A stretch of 64,000 nucleotides of DNA from Nitrospirota bacterium. Its GTDB lineage: Bacteria > Nitrospirota > Nitrospiria > Nitrospirales > Nitrospiraceae. Below are positions 24,772 through 33,195 of the stretch, piece after piece. The translations under genes and the position numbers were made by a program. The notes beneath the pieces were generated by a model that saw only the letters and a list, made by a program, of their open reading frames with translations, was not told the DNA's origin and ran no database searches. The stretch covers positions 62,001 to 126,000 of the forward strand of contig JAPLLG010000005.1 in NCBI GenBank assembly GCA_026387665.1. The letters run 5' to 3'. Position 1 is the stretch's first letter; the number at the start of each line of letters is the position of its first letter.

Positions 24772-25566
24772 ATGATTAGTTCGCACAAAAACATGTCCTC
24801 CCAACCCTCACAGCGTCAAATAGCAATTGCGGAACCATCCGTAAAATCGCTCTTAATCCAGATGAGATTCAACGGACAGCCCCTCAGTACAGGAACCGGC
24901 TTCGTTGCAAACGCTCCTCGAGGACCAGTCCTAATTACAAACCGGCACAATCTAACAGGGAGGCATCAAGAAACAGGGCAACCGCTATCATCGACAGGCG
25001 GGATACCCAACGAGGTTGTAATTTTCCACAACCGAGCAAATCTCCTTGGACAGTGGATATCCAAAATTGAGTCCTTGCGTAATAGCAACGATCAACCTTT
25101 GTGGATCGAACATCCGGATTTGGGCGGACGTGCAGACTTTGTTGCCCTTCCCCTCACCCAAACCGATGGCATACAGCTTTATCCATACACGCTGGGTGTT
25201 GGAGATCCTGCAATCTTGATCGCTCCGGCAGAAGTAGTGAGTGTCGTTGGTTTTCCTTTTGCACTCACCGCGGGTGGTTATCTCGCTGTTTGGGCAACCG
25301 GCTTTGTCGCAACCGACCATGATATCAACTACAACGGCCTGCCAGTATTTCTAATCGACTGCCGAAGTAGACAGGGCCAATCAGGTTCTGCTGTCATTGC
25401 TCATCGACCGGGAGGGGCAGTGGCCACTGAGCAAGGCGTAACAGTCGGTGGCGGTGCAATGACGCGATTTCTAGGTATCTACAGCGGGCGCGTAAACGCT
25501 GAATCGGACCTCGGGTTCGTTTGGAAGGCTACAGCGATTCGACAATTGATAGATACCATTGTGTAA
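24772..25566 (+). CDS. Trypsin-like (chymotrypsin-fold) serine protease, possible transfer
   Basis: A 264-residue protein with a chymotrypsin-fold triad: His in VLITNRHNLTG (near residue 62), Asp in GRADFVALPL, and Ser in RQGQSGSAVIAH (near residue 204). No signal peptide, so it may act in the cytoplasm. No PDZ domain follows, unlike DegP/HtrA. The base composition and codon use (many AAA, CAA, ATT, CTA) are more AT-rich than the surroundings, which suggests recent acquisition. Start at 24772 or the in-frame ATG at 24793. It stands alone. The substrate is unknown; phage defence or stress roles are possible but not shown. Confidence 0.8.
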   Translation: MISSHKNMSSQPSQRQIAIAEPSVKSLLIQMRFNGQPLSTGTGFVANAPRGPVLITNRHNLTGRHQETGQPLSSTGGIPNEVVIFHNRANLLGQWISKIESLRNSNDQPLWIEHPDLGGRADFVALPLTQTDGIQLYPYTLGVGDPAILIAPAEVVSVVGFPFALTAGGYLAVWATGFVATDHDINYNGLPVFLIDCRSRQGQSGSAVIAHRPGGAVATEQGVTVGGGAMTRFLGIYSGRVNAESDLGFVWKATAIRQLIDTIV

Positions 25567-25726
25567 CGAGGCTCGCAAAGGAGCGGGGGTCTTAATTACC
25601 CCATTGAGCTGTCAGGCGAAGACTCCCGAGCCCTTCATTCCCCGACTTCGCAGACGATCGTGTTTGCTGCCTTGCGAGATACGCTTCACGAACGACGGTC
25701 ATTACTGAGACACAGAGGAGATGTCC

Positions 25727-26461
25727 ATGAAGAAAATTCTATTTGGAATCGTCTTGCTGGTGCTGGTCGGGATTGCTGGCGGAATCTGGTGGGTCTACCG
25801 GTCGCTGGATTCGCAGGTGGCTTCGGCGATCCGCACCTACGGGCCTGAGATTGCCGGGGTGCCGGTCTCCCTCTCAAGCGTGAAGATCGGGCTGGCCGAT
25901 GGCTCCGTGGCATTGCGCGGCTTGGTGGTGGGCAACCCCAAGGGCTTCAAAACCGAGCACGCGCTGTCGCTCGGCGAAATCAGCATGAGGCTCGACATCG
26001 GCTCGCTCACCACAGGCGTGATCCAGATCAAGGAGATCTCGATCGTCAAGCCAGACGTTACCTATGAATATGCATCGGGCGGGAGCAATCTCGATGTGAT
26101 CCAGCGCAACATCAAACGTTACGTCGCCAAGCATCTCGACGGCACAAGCGGATCGAAGAGCACGGAGCCGGGCAAGAAATTCATCATCGAACATATCGAC
26201 ATGACGAACGGCACCGCCAACGCCAGCGCGGCGATTCTCAGCGGCAAGACGATATCGGTGTCATTGCCGGATCTGCACCTGAAAGATATCGGCAAAAAAT
26301 CGAACGGCGCAACGGCGGGCGAAGCGGCACAGCAGATCATGGACGAACTCACTGATAGCGTGAAAAAATCTGTGCTCCCGCTCAATCTCGGCGACGTCAC
26401 CGACAGCATCAAGAAAGGCGCAGAGACGGCGGTTGATGCGATCAAGGGTCTCTTCAAATAG
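25727..26461 (+). CDS. AsmA-like membrane-anchored protein
   Basis: ATG 25727 has GAGGAG 6 nt upstream, better than the ATG at 25721. The 244-residue product begins with one membrane helix (ILFGIVLLVLVGIAGGIWWVY) and continues in the periplasm with an AsmA/DUF748-like pattern: VSLSSVKIGLADGSVALRGLVVGNPKGFKTEHALSLGEISMRLDIGSL. These proteins are linked to lipid transport or outer-membrane homeostasis. The C-terminal ~80 residues have an amphipathic helix (LTDSVKKSVLPL...). It lies between the protease and a hypothetical gene, with no clear operon partner. Confidence 0.72.
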   Translation: MKKILFGIVLLVLVGIAGGIWWVYRSLDSQVASAIRTYGPEIAGVPVSLSSVKIGLADGSVALRGLVVGNPKGFKTEHALSLGEISMRLDIGSLTTGVIQIKEISIVKPDVTYEYASGGSNLDVIQRNIKRYVAKHLDGTSGSKSTEPGKKFIIEHIDMTNGTANASAAILSGKTISVSLPDLHLKDIGKKSNGATAGEAAQQIMDELTDSVKKSVLPLNLGDVTDSIKKGAETAVDAIKGLFK

Positions 26462-26499
26462 TCCTGTTGGCGGGCCTTTTCAGCCGCCGCTATGGCCTC

Positions 26500-26529
26500 C
26501 TGACTTTAGGAAGATCACGAGCGTATAAT
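26500..26529 (+). promoter_or_regulatory. Sigma70-type promoter upstream of the hypothetical-folB-PHP genes
   Basis: CTGACT (26500-26505), an 18-bp spacer and a perfect TATAAT (26524-26529), about 95 bp before the GTG at 26626. Confidence 0.5.
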
Positions 26530-26573
26530 GCCGCAGGCTTCGTCGTGAGCGATGAAGCGAAAGTTCGCGCGAG

Positions 26574-26598
26574 AAGGATGCTTAAAAAGTCCGTCAGC
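26574..26598. repeat. Fragment of the 126-bp repeat family, copy C
   Basis: AAGGATGCTTAAAAAGTCC GTCAGC matches one terminal arm of the family; the other arm is not present. Unlike the full copies, it is not next to a stop codon. Confidence 0.55.
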
Positions 26599-26625
26599 GC
26601 TCTGTGAGACGTAGAAGGGAAGATC

Positions 26626-26931
26626 GTGAGCAATCTAGCTAAATTCGATGTGATCCGCCTCTACCTGCGTCAGCAGTTTCCCAAGCATCATATCTCTGAC
26701 TTCGAAGAAGGCACCAGCCGCGCCCAGGTCTTCCGGATCGACGGGCCTCATGGCCATCCCCTCCATTACGCGGTCCTCGGGCTGGACTTTCTCCTCGGTC
26801 AGACTGCCGAAGGTCTGCAACAGACGCTCGTCTCATCCGGGCTGGGAGACAAGCTGAAGGAAGCAGGCGCCTCCCCTGTGACGGTCTCGAAAACTGGCTT
26901 CAGCATTCAAGGCGCTATCGCCATCGCATAG
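26626..26931 (+). CDS. Conserved-looking hypothetical protein
   Basis: A 101-residue soluble protein starting with GTG (GAAGGGAAG upstream). It has 'KFDVIRLYLRQQFPKHHISDFEEG', then two strands and 'LHYAVLGLDFLLGQTAEGLQQTLVSSGLGDKLKEAG...TVSKTGFSI'. I do not recognise the family. It is 2 nt upstream of the folB fusion and is probably cotranscribed. Confidence 0.7.
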   Translation: MSNLAKFDVIRLYLRQQFPKHHISDFEEGTSRAQVFRIDGPHGHPLHYAVLGLDFLLGQTAEGLQQTLVSSGLGDKLKEAGASPVTVSKTGFSIQGAIAIA

Positions 26932-26933
26932 TC

Positions 26934-27884
26934 ATGGCCGGAACCATCATCATCGAACGGCTGGAGTTTCAGGGGCGCTGCGGCGTGACGCAGGAAGAGC
27001 GCCGGAAGCCTCAGCCTTTGGCTGTGGACCTGGAACTGACTTGCCAGACTGAACCGGCTACCGCGTCGGACGACATCCAGCACACAGTCGACTATGCGCA
27101 GGTCACCAATCGGATTATCGAGCTCGCCGCGACGCAGGACTTCTCGCTGCTGGAAACCTTCGCAGAACGAATCCTCTCCATGCTCTTTGCAGAATTTCCC
27201 GTCGATCGCGCCAAGATCTGGCTGCGGAAGCTGTCGCCGCCGCTGAAGCCCGTCACCAGGTCGGTGGGAGTGCAACTCGAACGGTCGCGTCTGGCTCACC
27301 AGATTCAAGGTGGAGAACCAACCCCTGCCCGCTTTCTGACTCAGCAACTCCACCGACTGCCGAAGGGCAAGGCGCTCGACCTCGCATCGGGCTCCGGACG
27401 CAATGCCCTCTATCTCGCCTCGCAGGGCTTTCAGGTCGAGGCCATCGACCGGGATGAACAGGCCCTGGCAGAGCTTGCAGCCACGGCAAAGCAGCGGAAC
27501 CTTCCGAACCTCCACGTCCACACAGTAGATCTCGAACGAATAACCACTGAGTGGCCGGAGTTGCCGAAGCAGACCTACGATGTGATCGTGGTGTTCTTCT
27601 ATCTCCATCGCCCGCTCTTTCCCGCCCTCATCGAATCGCTGAAACCGAATGGGGCCTTGCTCTACGAAACCTTCACCATCGACAATCATCTGCGGCACAA
27701 ACATCCGCGCCGATCTGAATTTTGCCTCGCGCACAACGAATTGCTCCGGCTCACCTCCGGTCTCCGCGTCCTGTCCTACGACGAAGGCGAACATGATGGC
27801 AGCCAGGGACCAAGCTCGGTCTTCACGGCGCAACTCGTCGCCCAGCGAGTAGGCCCCGGCGACCTGCCAGAGGCATCGGCATGA
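26934..27884 (+). CDS. folB: Dihydroneopterin aldolase fused to a SAM-dependent methyltransferase
   Basis: A 316-residue two-domain protein. Residues ~1-118 are FolB: TIIIERLEFQGRCGVTQEERRKPQP, VDYAQV, FSLLETFAERIL and VGVQLERSR, with the catalytic Lys in RKLSPPLKP less certain. FolB converts dihydroneopterin to hydroxymethyl-dihydropterin in folate synthesis. Residues ~130-300 are a class I methyltransferase (TehB-like): ALDLASGSGRNALYLASQGFQV, motif II VEAIDRD, and DVIVVFFYLHRPLF. The methyltransferase substrate is unknown. The stop overlaps the next start (ATGA). No frame break is seen at the junction, so this looks like a true fusion. Confidence 0.85.
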   Translation: MAGTIIIERLEFQGRCGVTQEERRKPQPLAVDLELTCQTEPATASDDIQHTVDYAQVTNRIIELAATQDFSLLETFAERILSMLFAEFPVDRAKIWLRKLSPPLKPVTRSVGVQLERSRLAHQIQGGEPTPARFLTQQLHRLPKGKALDLASGSGRNALYLASQGFQVEAIDRDEQALAELAATAKQRNLPNLHVHTVDLERITTEWPELPKQTYDVIVVFFYLHRPLFPALIESLKPNGALLYETFTIDNHLRHKHPRRSEFCLAHNELLRLTSGLRVLSYDEGEHDGSQGPSSVFTAQLVAQRVGPGDLPEASA

Positions 27885-28729
27885 GCCGCATCGATCTCCA
27901 CCTCCATACGACCCACTCGGATGGAAGCTTCTCGGCGTCTGAAGTGGTCCGGCTCGCCCACCAGGCGAAGGTGACCACGCTGGCCATCACGGACCATGAC
28001 ATCGTGTCCGGCATTCCCGAAGCCATCGCGACTGGAGCGGAGTTGGGCATTGAAATCATTCCCGGCGTGGAGATCAGCTCCCGCGTAGGCGAGAACGAGC
28101 TCCATATGCTGGGTTATTTCTTAAACTGGCAGGATCCAGAGCTGAGCCAACGGCTGGCCACCTTGCGCGAAAGCCGGCATAGCCGCAATCCGCAGATCAT
28201 CGAACGGCTGCGCGCATTGGGGCTGGACGTGACCTATGACGAAGTGAAGGCGCTGGCCGGGACGGACGCGGTCGGCCGTCCGCATATTGCGCGGCTCTTG
28301 ATGGAGAAGAACTATGTCACGTCCGCCAAAGATGCCTTCGATCGGTACCTGGCGAACGGGCGCCCGGCCTATGTCGCGCGGGAACTGCCCCCGCCGGCAG
28401 ATGCCATTGCCTGGATCAAGGCCGCAGGCGGCGTAGCGGTGTTGGCCCATCCAACCTGGGCCACATCGGTAGGAGAAGAACTGGAGCCACTCTTAGCGAC
28501 CCTGAAAGCCGCGGGGCTCGGCGGCATCGAAGTCCATTACAGCACCCACACGAAACGGCAGACAGCGAAATATCTCGGCCTGGCCAAGAAGCTGGATTTG
28601 TTGATAACCGGCGGGAGCGACTTCCACGGCATCACCAAACCGGATATCGAAGTGGGAATTGGGCGAGGAGGCCTGAAGGTTTCCGAAAAGCTCTTAGACC
28701 CGCTCAGGAAAGCCGCTTCCATCCAGTAA
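27881..28729 (+). CDS. PHP-domain phosphoesterase (TrpH / RNase AM type)
   Basis: This 282-residue enzyme begins MSRIDLHLHTTHSDGSFSASE, the PHP metal-binding motif HxHxxxSDG, and has LAITDHDIVSGIPEA, IIPGVEISS, VAVLAHPTWA and ITGGSDFHG. This is the TrpH/YciV family, which removes phosphate from 3',5'-nucleoside bisphosphates and trims short RNA 5' to 3'. It is translationally coupled to the folB fusion (4-nt overlap). Confidence 0.9.
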   Translation: MSRIDLHLHTTHSDGSFSASEVVRLAHQAKVTTLAITDHDIVSGIPEAIATGAELGIEIIPGVEISSRVGENELHMLGYFLNWQDPELSQRLATLRESRHSRNPQIIERLRALGLDVTYDEVKALAGTDAVGRPHIARLLMEKNYVTSAKDAFDRYLANGRPAYVARELPPPADAIAWIKAAGGVAVLAHPTWATSVGEELEPLLATLKAAGLGGIEVHYSTHTKRQTAKYLGLAKKLDLLITGGSDFHGITKPDIEVGIGRGGLKVSEKLLDPLRKAASIQ

Positions 28730-28810
28730 CCAACCCCCCTCACAACGAAGAAGCCCTCTTCCCTCTTGAGACACTTCACGGACGGGAAACGGCAGGCTGT
28801 GAACCGGCCA

Positions 28811-31078
28811 CTATGCGGCGGGGAACGGCTCAGCCTTTTCCTGATGCCTGTTCAGCGCCGCCTCCCGCAAAAGATCATCGGGAGTCTCAGGCGGCGTGTG
28901 GCTCACAGCGACACCGATGCGGCACTCGATCTTCATCGGGATACTAATCCTGGATTCCACCTGAGCGAGCTTGTTCTTCACTCGATCTATTATCACAGCC
29001 ACCTGCTCCACCCCGGCATCCACCAGCAGCACCGCAAACTCATCGCCCCCATAGCGGGCCACGAGATCAGTCCCTCTGGTTGACTCGACAAGCACATCCG
29101 CAACTGCGCGGAGCACTTCATCCCCGATGCTATAGCCGAAGAGATCATTGATATTCTTCAAATGAACGATGTCGGTCACCAACACAATGACGCGGCTTCC
29201 GCGCCGGCGTATTCCCGCAACCAACCGTTGATACTGCTCGCGAAACGCTCGCCGCCCCATCAGCGCCGTCAGGGAATCCGGGGCCGTGAGTGCCAGGAGG
29301 CGGGTCGCGCTGCCCAGCCTGGACGCCATCGCCCTGAGCATGGCCAGGGCCAGCCCCGGCGATTCTTGCAACGTGCGCAGGAACGGCTGTGGCGGGAACA
29401 ACAGGCAACGGGTCTTTCCCATGGTGATCACCGTCGTCGGCCGCATCTCTCCCAAGAAGGCCCCGACCTCACCGAACAGCTCCCCCTGCCCCAACTCCGC
29501 AACAAACCGATAAGCCGATGGCGCATCAAGCGATGCTTCCACCACCCGCACATTGCCCGAAAGGATAAGGAAGATCCGGTCCGTCGGTTCACCTTGCCGG
29601 ACCAAGACAGTCCCGGACTGGTAGACCTCCTCAGTCGCTTGCGCAAACAAATATCCCATCTGCTCCCGGCTCAGAGCGTGAAACAGCGGGACCGCCGCCA
29701 GTATCTCCTCATAGGTTCCAGCAAACCGATGCCCCGCCACTGGAACCTCTCCCGCTGACAATGCTTGGCCTGGCAGAGTCTTTCGAAAGGCAGCAAGCGA
29801 ACGAGAGAGCTGGGCCCTCACACGAGCGCGCAACATCGAAGGGTTGAACGGCTTGGCCACATAGTCGGGATGGAAAACCGCGCCCAGCTGCATGGCACGA
29901 TCCTGCTTGCTCCCCTCCGTCAGGACCAGGGCCGGCAGGCCCGGTTCATTGAACCTGCCACGCAGTTCCTGGATCAGCCAGTCCCAGTCACCGTCCGGTG
30001 CGCAGGCATCGATGATCACCAGATCGGGAGGCAGGCTTGCCGCACAAGCCAATGCGCTGTGGCTATCGGGCGCCGTCAATAGGACCAGTCCGTCTTCCGC
30101 AAGCATTTGGGTCATGCGGCCAATTTCCGTCTCATCAATACTCACCATGAGCACCCGTGCGCCAGCGATAGGCCGCCGCTGCAGCGCGGACACTGTGCTG
30201 ACCTCGTGCCCAACCTGTCCACCCTGCACCTCCAGGTCAAAGCCCTCGGCTGCGGCAAACACGTCGAGCGAAGCCTGACGTTCGGTGACCAACGCGCGCG
30301 CCGCCAGCGCGAGGCGCTCGACCTCGTCATCGTCATGCAGGGGATCATGGTGAAATAGCGCCAGGCGCCCCACTTCGGCCGCCAGCGCGACCTCTGTCGC
30401 ATAGCTCGCGGGGCTATGGCCCCATCCAATCCGGCCCTGATATTCCACATCACTGTATTGCGCATCGTGGATGAGCAGATCCACTCCCTTTAAGAAAGTA
30501 ATGTGCCGTTGGTCTCCTGGATGAACGAGACCTGATCGTGCGGGATCAGCAAAGGGTTCATGGTTCGACACATAGGCCACCGTGGCGCCTCCGTCAGAGA
30601 TACGAAACGCGAACGCGGATGCCGGATGATTCAGATATTGGGTTTCGATCACAGCCTTCCCCAACCGGAAGAATCCTTCTCCCAGTTCGAAGTAACGGAT
30701 CCGCCCCATCAGATCGCAGAGCGTGGGAGAGAAGTTGGTGCGGCACATTTGGCTGGCGAGGGCCGCTTCCAGCCCACGTTGAAATCCGGCTGGAGCATAC
30801 ATGCTCACGTCAGTATCAGGCCAGAGTGACTGGAGGAAAAACGGAAGCCCCTGAATATCATCCCAGTGCGTATGTCCGATAAGCAGATTGAGTTTCAATG
30901 GCCGAGGCGAACGATGGAGCTCCAGGCTCAAGGCCTGGGCGCCGGTCCCGCAATCCAGAATAATGATGGTGCCGTCAGCGGTCCGAAGCTCCACACAGGG
31001 TGTGTTGCCACCGAACCGTATCGTGTGCCGCCCCGGCGTCGGAATGCACCCGCGAGTACCCCAGAAACGGACTCTCAT
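28811..31078 (-). CDS. MBL-fold / receiver / cyclic-nucleotide-binding / GGDEF fusion protein
   Basis: A 755-residue cytoplasmic protein. Residues 1-270 are a metallo-beta-lactamase-fold domain of the RNase Z/lactonase type: GGNTPCVEL, LDCGTGA, the metal motif HTHWDD instead of HxHxDH, YVSNHEPF and LLIHDAQYSDVEY...GWGHS. About 300-425 is a receiver-like domain (ARVLMVSIDETEI...LVIIDACAPDGD...VAKPF). About 455-575 is a cyclic-nucleotide-binding fold (FLILSGNVRVVE...GELFGEVGAFLGE). About 585-745 is a GGDEF domain with an intact YGGDEF and the I-site RGTD five residues before it, so it should make c-di-GMP with product inhibition. GGAGG precedes the ATG. It stands alone on the minus strand. Confidence 0.88.
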   Translation of the reverse strand: MRVRFWGTRGCIPTPGRHTIRFGGNTPCVELRTADGTIIILDCGTGAQALSLELHRSPRPLKLNLLIGHTHWDDIQGLPFFLQSLWPDTDVSMYAPAGFQRGLEAALASQMCRTNFSPTLCDLMGRIRYFELGEGFFRLGKAVIETQYLNHPASAFAFRISDGGATVAYVSNHEPFADPARSGLVHPGDQRHITFLKGVDLLIHDAQYSDVEYQGRIGWGHSPASYATEVALAAEVGRLALFHHDPLHDDDEVERLALAARALVTERQASLDVFAAAEGFDLEVQGGQVGHEVSTVSALQRRPIAGARVLMVSIDETEIGRMTQMLAEDGLVLLTAPDSHSALACAASLPPDLVIIDACAPDGDWDWLIQELRGRFNEPGLPALVLTEGSKQDRAMQLGAVFHPDYVAKPFNPSMLRARVRAQLSRSLAAFRKTLPGQALSAGEVPVAGHRFAGTYEEILAAVPLFHALSREQMGYLFAQATEEVYQSGTVLVRQGEPTDRIFLILSGNVRVVEASLDAPSAYRFVAELGQGELFGEVGAFLGEMRPTTVITMGKTRCLLFPPQPFLRTLQESPGLALAMLRAMASRLGSATRLLALTAPDSLTALMGRRAFREQYQRLVAGIRRRGSRVIVLVTDIVHLKNINDLFGYSIGDEVLRAVADVLVESTRGTDLVARYGGDEFAVLLVDAGVEQVAVIIDRVKNKLAQVESRISIPMKIECRIGVAVSHTPPETPDDLLREAALNRHQEKAEPFPAA

Positions 31079-31308
31079 GGCGCACCTCCCCTCATTCAGT
31101 TACGTTTCCACTTTGTGGAGATAATCATGCATCGCCCTTCTCCTAGCGACGCCATGACTTCCCGGCCCACATAACCAACGTTGCACCAGGCGTCCATCAC
31201 TCTCACAGAACGACCACCGCCTCGACGTAATCGCGTCACCAGATCACACGAAAAATAAAAAACCCCCTCGCGACATCTTTTACATTTAACGCAGTGAGTA
31301 GGTCCCTC

Positions 31309-31349
31309 TATACCTAGAGACACTAATGAAGCTTTTATACCTAGACACA
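31309..31349. repeat. Direct repeat tatacctaga.aca in an intergenic region
   Basis: tatacctagagaca (31309-31322) recurs with one mismatch at 31336-31349, 27 bp apart. The rest of the 449-bp gap 31079-31527 holds no gene I trust; a 98-codon frame at 31326-31622 has no Shine-Dalgarno and overlaps the next gene in antisense. Confidence 0.45.
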
Positions 31350-31527
31350 GGCGAACTCTATCTACCCATCCCTACGAAATCAAGCACGCAGATTGGCGGC
31401 GAGGCAGCCAGGGCAGCACAGCACGACCCGTGCCATCCAATGGCTAAGGTGAAGCAGGAGCTAGGGATCCTGATTACTTTTATGGAGCTATTAGGGGAAC
31501 AAGTACCGGTGGAGGACGAGAAAGACC

Positions 31528-32541
31528 TTAATTTTCTGGCGCTTCGACGATATGGTTTTCAAACCTGGTGCAACCCTCGGCGAGGAGCCGGTTGGTCAGC
31601 ATTTCTCCAGGCCATTCAATAGGCAAGTCAGCCGTGAAGACCCACACATCGGGAGAGGTCCAGACGGGACCATGGTCTTCGGGCAACTCGGGATCGAACA
31701 GATCGGTCCAGACCGGCATGTAGACGCCGTTCCCACATTGGGTATGGAGATGGACGATCGTACGGGCACGGACGAGGGGGTCCAGATCGCGCCAGACTGC
31801 GGCCGTCTCATCCGCCAGCCGATGGAGGCGGACAGCGTTTTGCGCGTCGAACATGGCATAGGCGGCGTAGACCGGCGCTTCAAGCATATCGGGAGCCAGA
31901 GCCAGCTCGGGACATTGCTCCACGAGGCCTTCGAGGAGGGCCCGGCGATGCCGATCCTCCAGCGCATCCGGCAATCCGGAATCCGGTACACCGATCAACT
32001 CAAAGAACAGAAACGCGGTGCTCTCGACCGGCGGATAGAGCCGGGCTGCAATGGACGTGGTCCGCTGGGAATCCGCCACCGAACTCAAGTGATCGTTCAA
32101 ACCCTGAAGGCTGAGAGGCTCCAAGGTCGAGTCGGTGAGTAACCGGGACTCCACCCGCACCACGGTCCCGGCGGAGAGACGCAGATGGCGATGCAGAAGA
32201 TCTGCCGTCGCAACCGGATCGATCTTGAGCTTGAGCGGATGGGACAGGTTGGCTTGAAGAGGCAGTTCCAAGGCCGCCATGATGGCATAGGACAGTTTTT
32301 CATCGGTCGGCCCATCGAGAATCACGGAACAGGAGGCCTCCGCGAGCAGGTCGAAGAGCCATTCCGCCATGTCTTCATCCAGCGCCGCCAGCACTGTGAG
32401 GAGATCGTACTCCCGTCCCTGCTCCAAGAAGGCTTGCAGCGTATCGATCGCCGCATCGGTATCGCCATGGTCATGGCGCCGGGCATTGATCAAATGGACG
32501 AGATCGCGCGTGAGGGGGTCAGGACGAGACCAACTCAACAT
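31528..32541 (-). CDS. Hypothetical protein, 337 residues
   Basis: An unrecognised soluble protein, MLSWSRPDPLTRDLVHLINARRHDHGD. It is Leu-, Glu- and Asp-rich with helical repeats 'DLLTVLAALDEDMAEWLFDLLAEA' and 'SYAIMAALELPLQANL', then a mixed segment with VHLHTQCGNGVYMPVWTDLFDPELPEDHGPVW and ends NHIVEAPEN. The 'HLHTQCGNG...P' region might bind a metal or nucleotide, but no known motif fits. No signal or membrane segment is visible. The next gene on this strand, yjbQ, is 128 bp upstream. Confidence 0.65.
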   Translation of the reverse strand: MLSWSRPDPLTRDLVHLINARRHDHGDTDAAIDTLQAFLEQGREYDLLTVLAALDEDMAEWLFDLLAEASCSVILDGPTDEKLSYAIMAALELPLQANLSHPLKLKIDPVATADLLHRHLRLSAGTVVRVESRLLTDSTLEPLSLQGLNDHLSSVADSQRTTSIAARLYPPVESTAFLFFELIGVPDSGLPDALEDRHRRALLEGLVEQCPELALAPDMLEAPVYAAYAMFDAQNAVRLHRLADETAAVWRDLDPLVRARTIVHLHTQCGNGVYMPVWTDLFDPELPEDHGPVWTSPDVWVFTADLPIEWPGEMLTNRLLAEGCTRFENHIVEAPEN

Positions 32542-32669
32542 ATAAACACACTCCTCACCATATAACCGTGCATCACTGCTCTCATGTTGCCAAACTTTCC
32601 CCTATGGTAGCAAGCAATTCACTAGTTTATTCCGACAGGGTCCAGACCAGCGATCACATAACCGAAGGC

Positions 32670-33107
32670 TCACGCGCCAATCACCTTCACCAACACGCGT
32701 TTTCGCCTCATCCCGTCAAACTCCCCGTAGAAAATTTGTTCCCAGGGGCCGAAGTCCAAGCGGCCTCCGGTAATCGCCACAACGACTTCCCGACCCATCA
32801 GCTGACGCTTAATATGGGCATCGCCGTTATCTTCGCCCGCTTCATTGTGCCGGTAGGTCGCGCCCTGAGGAACCAGCTCTTCCAGGAATCGGTCATAGTC
32901 CTTGAGCAAGCCCGATTCGTCGTCATTGATATAGACGCTCGCGGTGATGTGCATGGCGTTGACCAGCACGAGCCCCTCTTGGACGCCGCTCTTCCTGACC
33001 GCCGCCTCAACCTGCTGCGTGATGTTGAGATAGGCGCGCCGCGTCTTCGTTTCAAACCAGAGCTCTTCGCGATAGGATTTCATCATCGTCGGCCAGTGGG
33101 TGCTCAT
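32670..33107 (-). CDS. YjbQ-family protein (secondary thiamine-phosphate synthase)
   Basis: About 145 residues, with the YjbQ/UPF0047 pattern: [86 protein letters not shown] and [16 protein letters not shown]. coli YjbQ has thiamine phosphate synthase side activity; its main role is unknown. The conserved His residues (HITAS, YRHNE, DAHIKR) probably bind metal. The start is uncertain: ATG 33107 or ATGs at 33086/33083; none has a strong Shine-Dalgarno. It diverges from the RNR gene. Confidence 0.85.
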   Translation of the reverse strand: MSTHWPTMMKSYREELWFETKTRRAYLNITQQVEAAVRKSGVQEGLVLVNAMHITASVYINDDESGLLKDYDRFLEELVPQGATYRHNEAGEDNGDAHIKRQLMGREVVVAITGGRLDFGPWEQIFYGEFDGMRRKRVLVKVIGA

Positions 33108-33161
33108 TCTGCCGAACCGGACGAGCAAGATGCAAGCAGGACACAATCACGGGGCCCCTCG

Positions 33162-33189
33162 TTCAATCAGGCCGATACCTGTATATAAT
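33162..33189 (+). promoter_or_regulatory. Sigma70-type promoter for the RNR gene, possibly leaderless
   Basis: TTCAAT (33162-33167), a 16-bp spacer and TATAAT (33184-33189). The expected start site is at or next to the ATG at 33196, and no Shine-Dalgarno is present. Confidence 0.5.
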
Positions 33190-33195
33190 GGCGGC

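Noticed and set aside
31326-31622. Possible small gene of 98 codons
   Set aside because: No Shine-Dalgarno, it overlaps the gene at 31528 in antisense, and no family pattern is visible.
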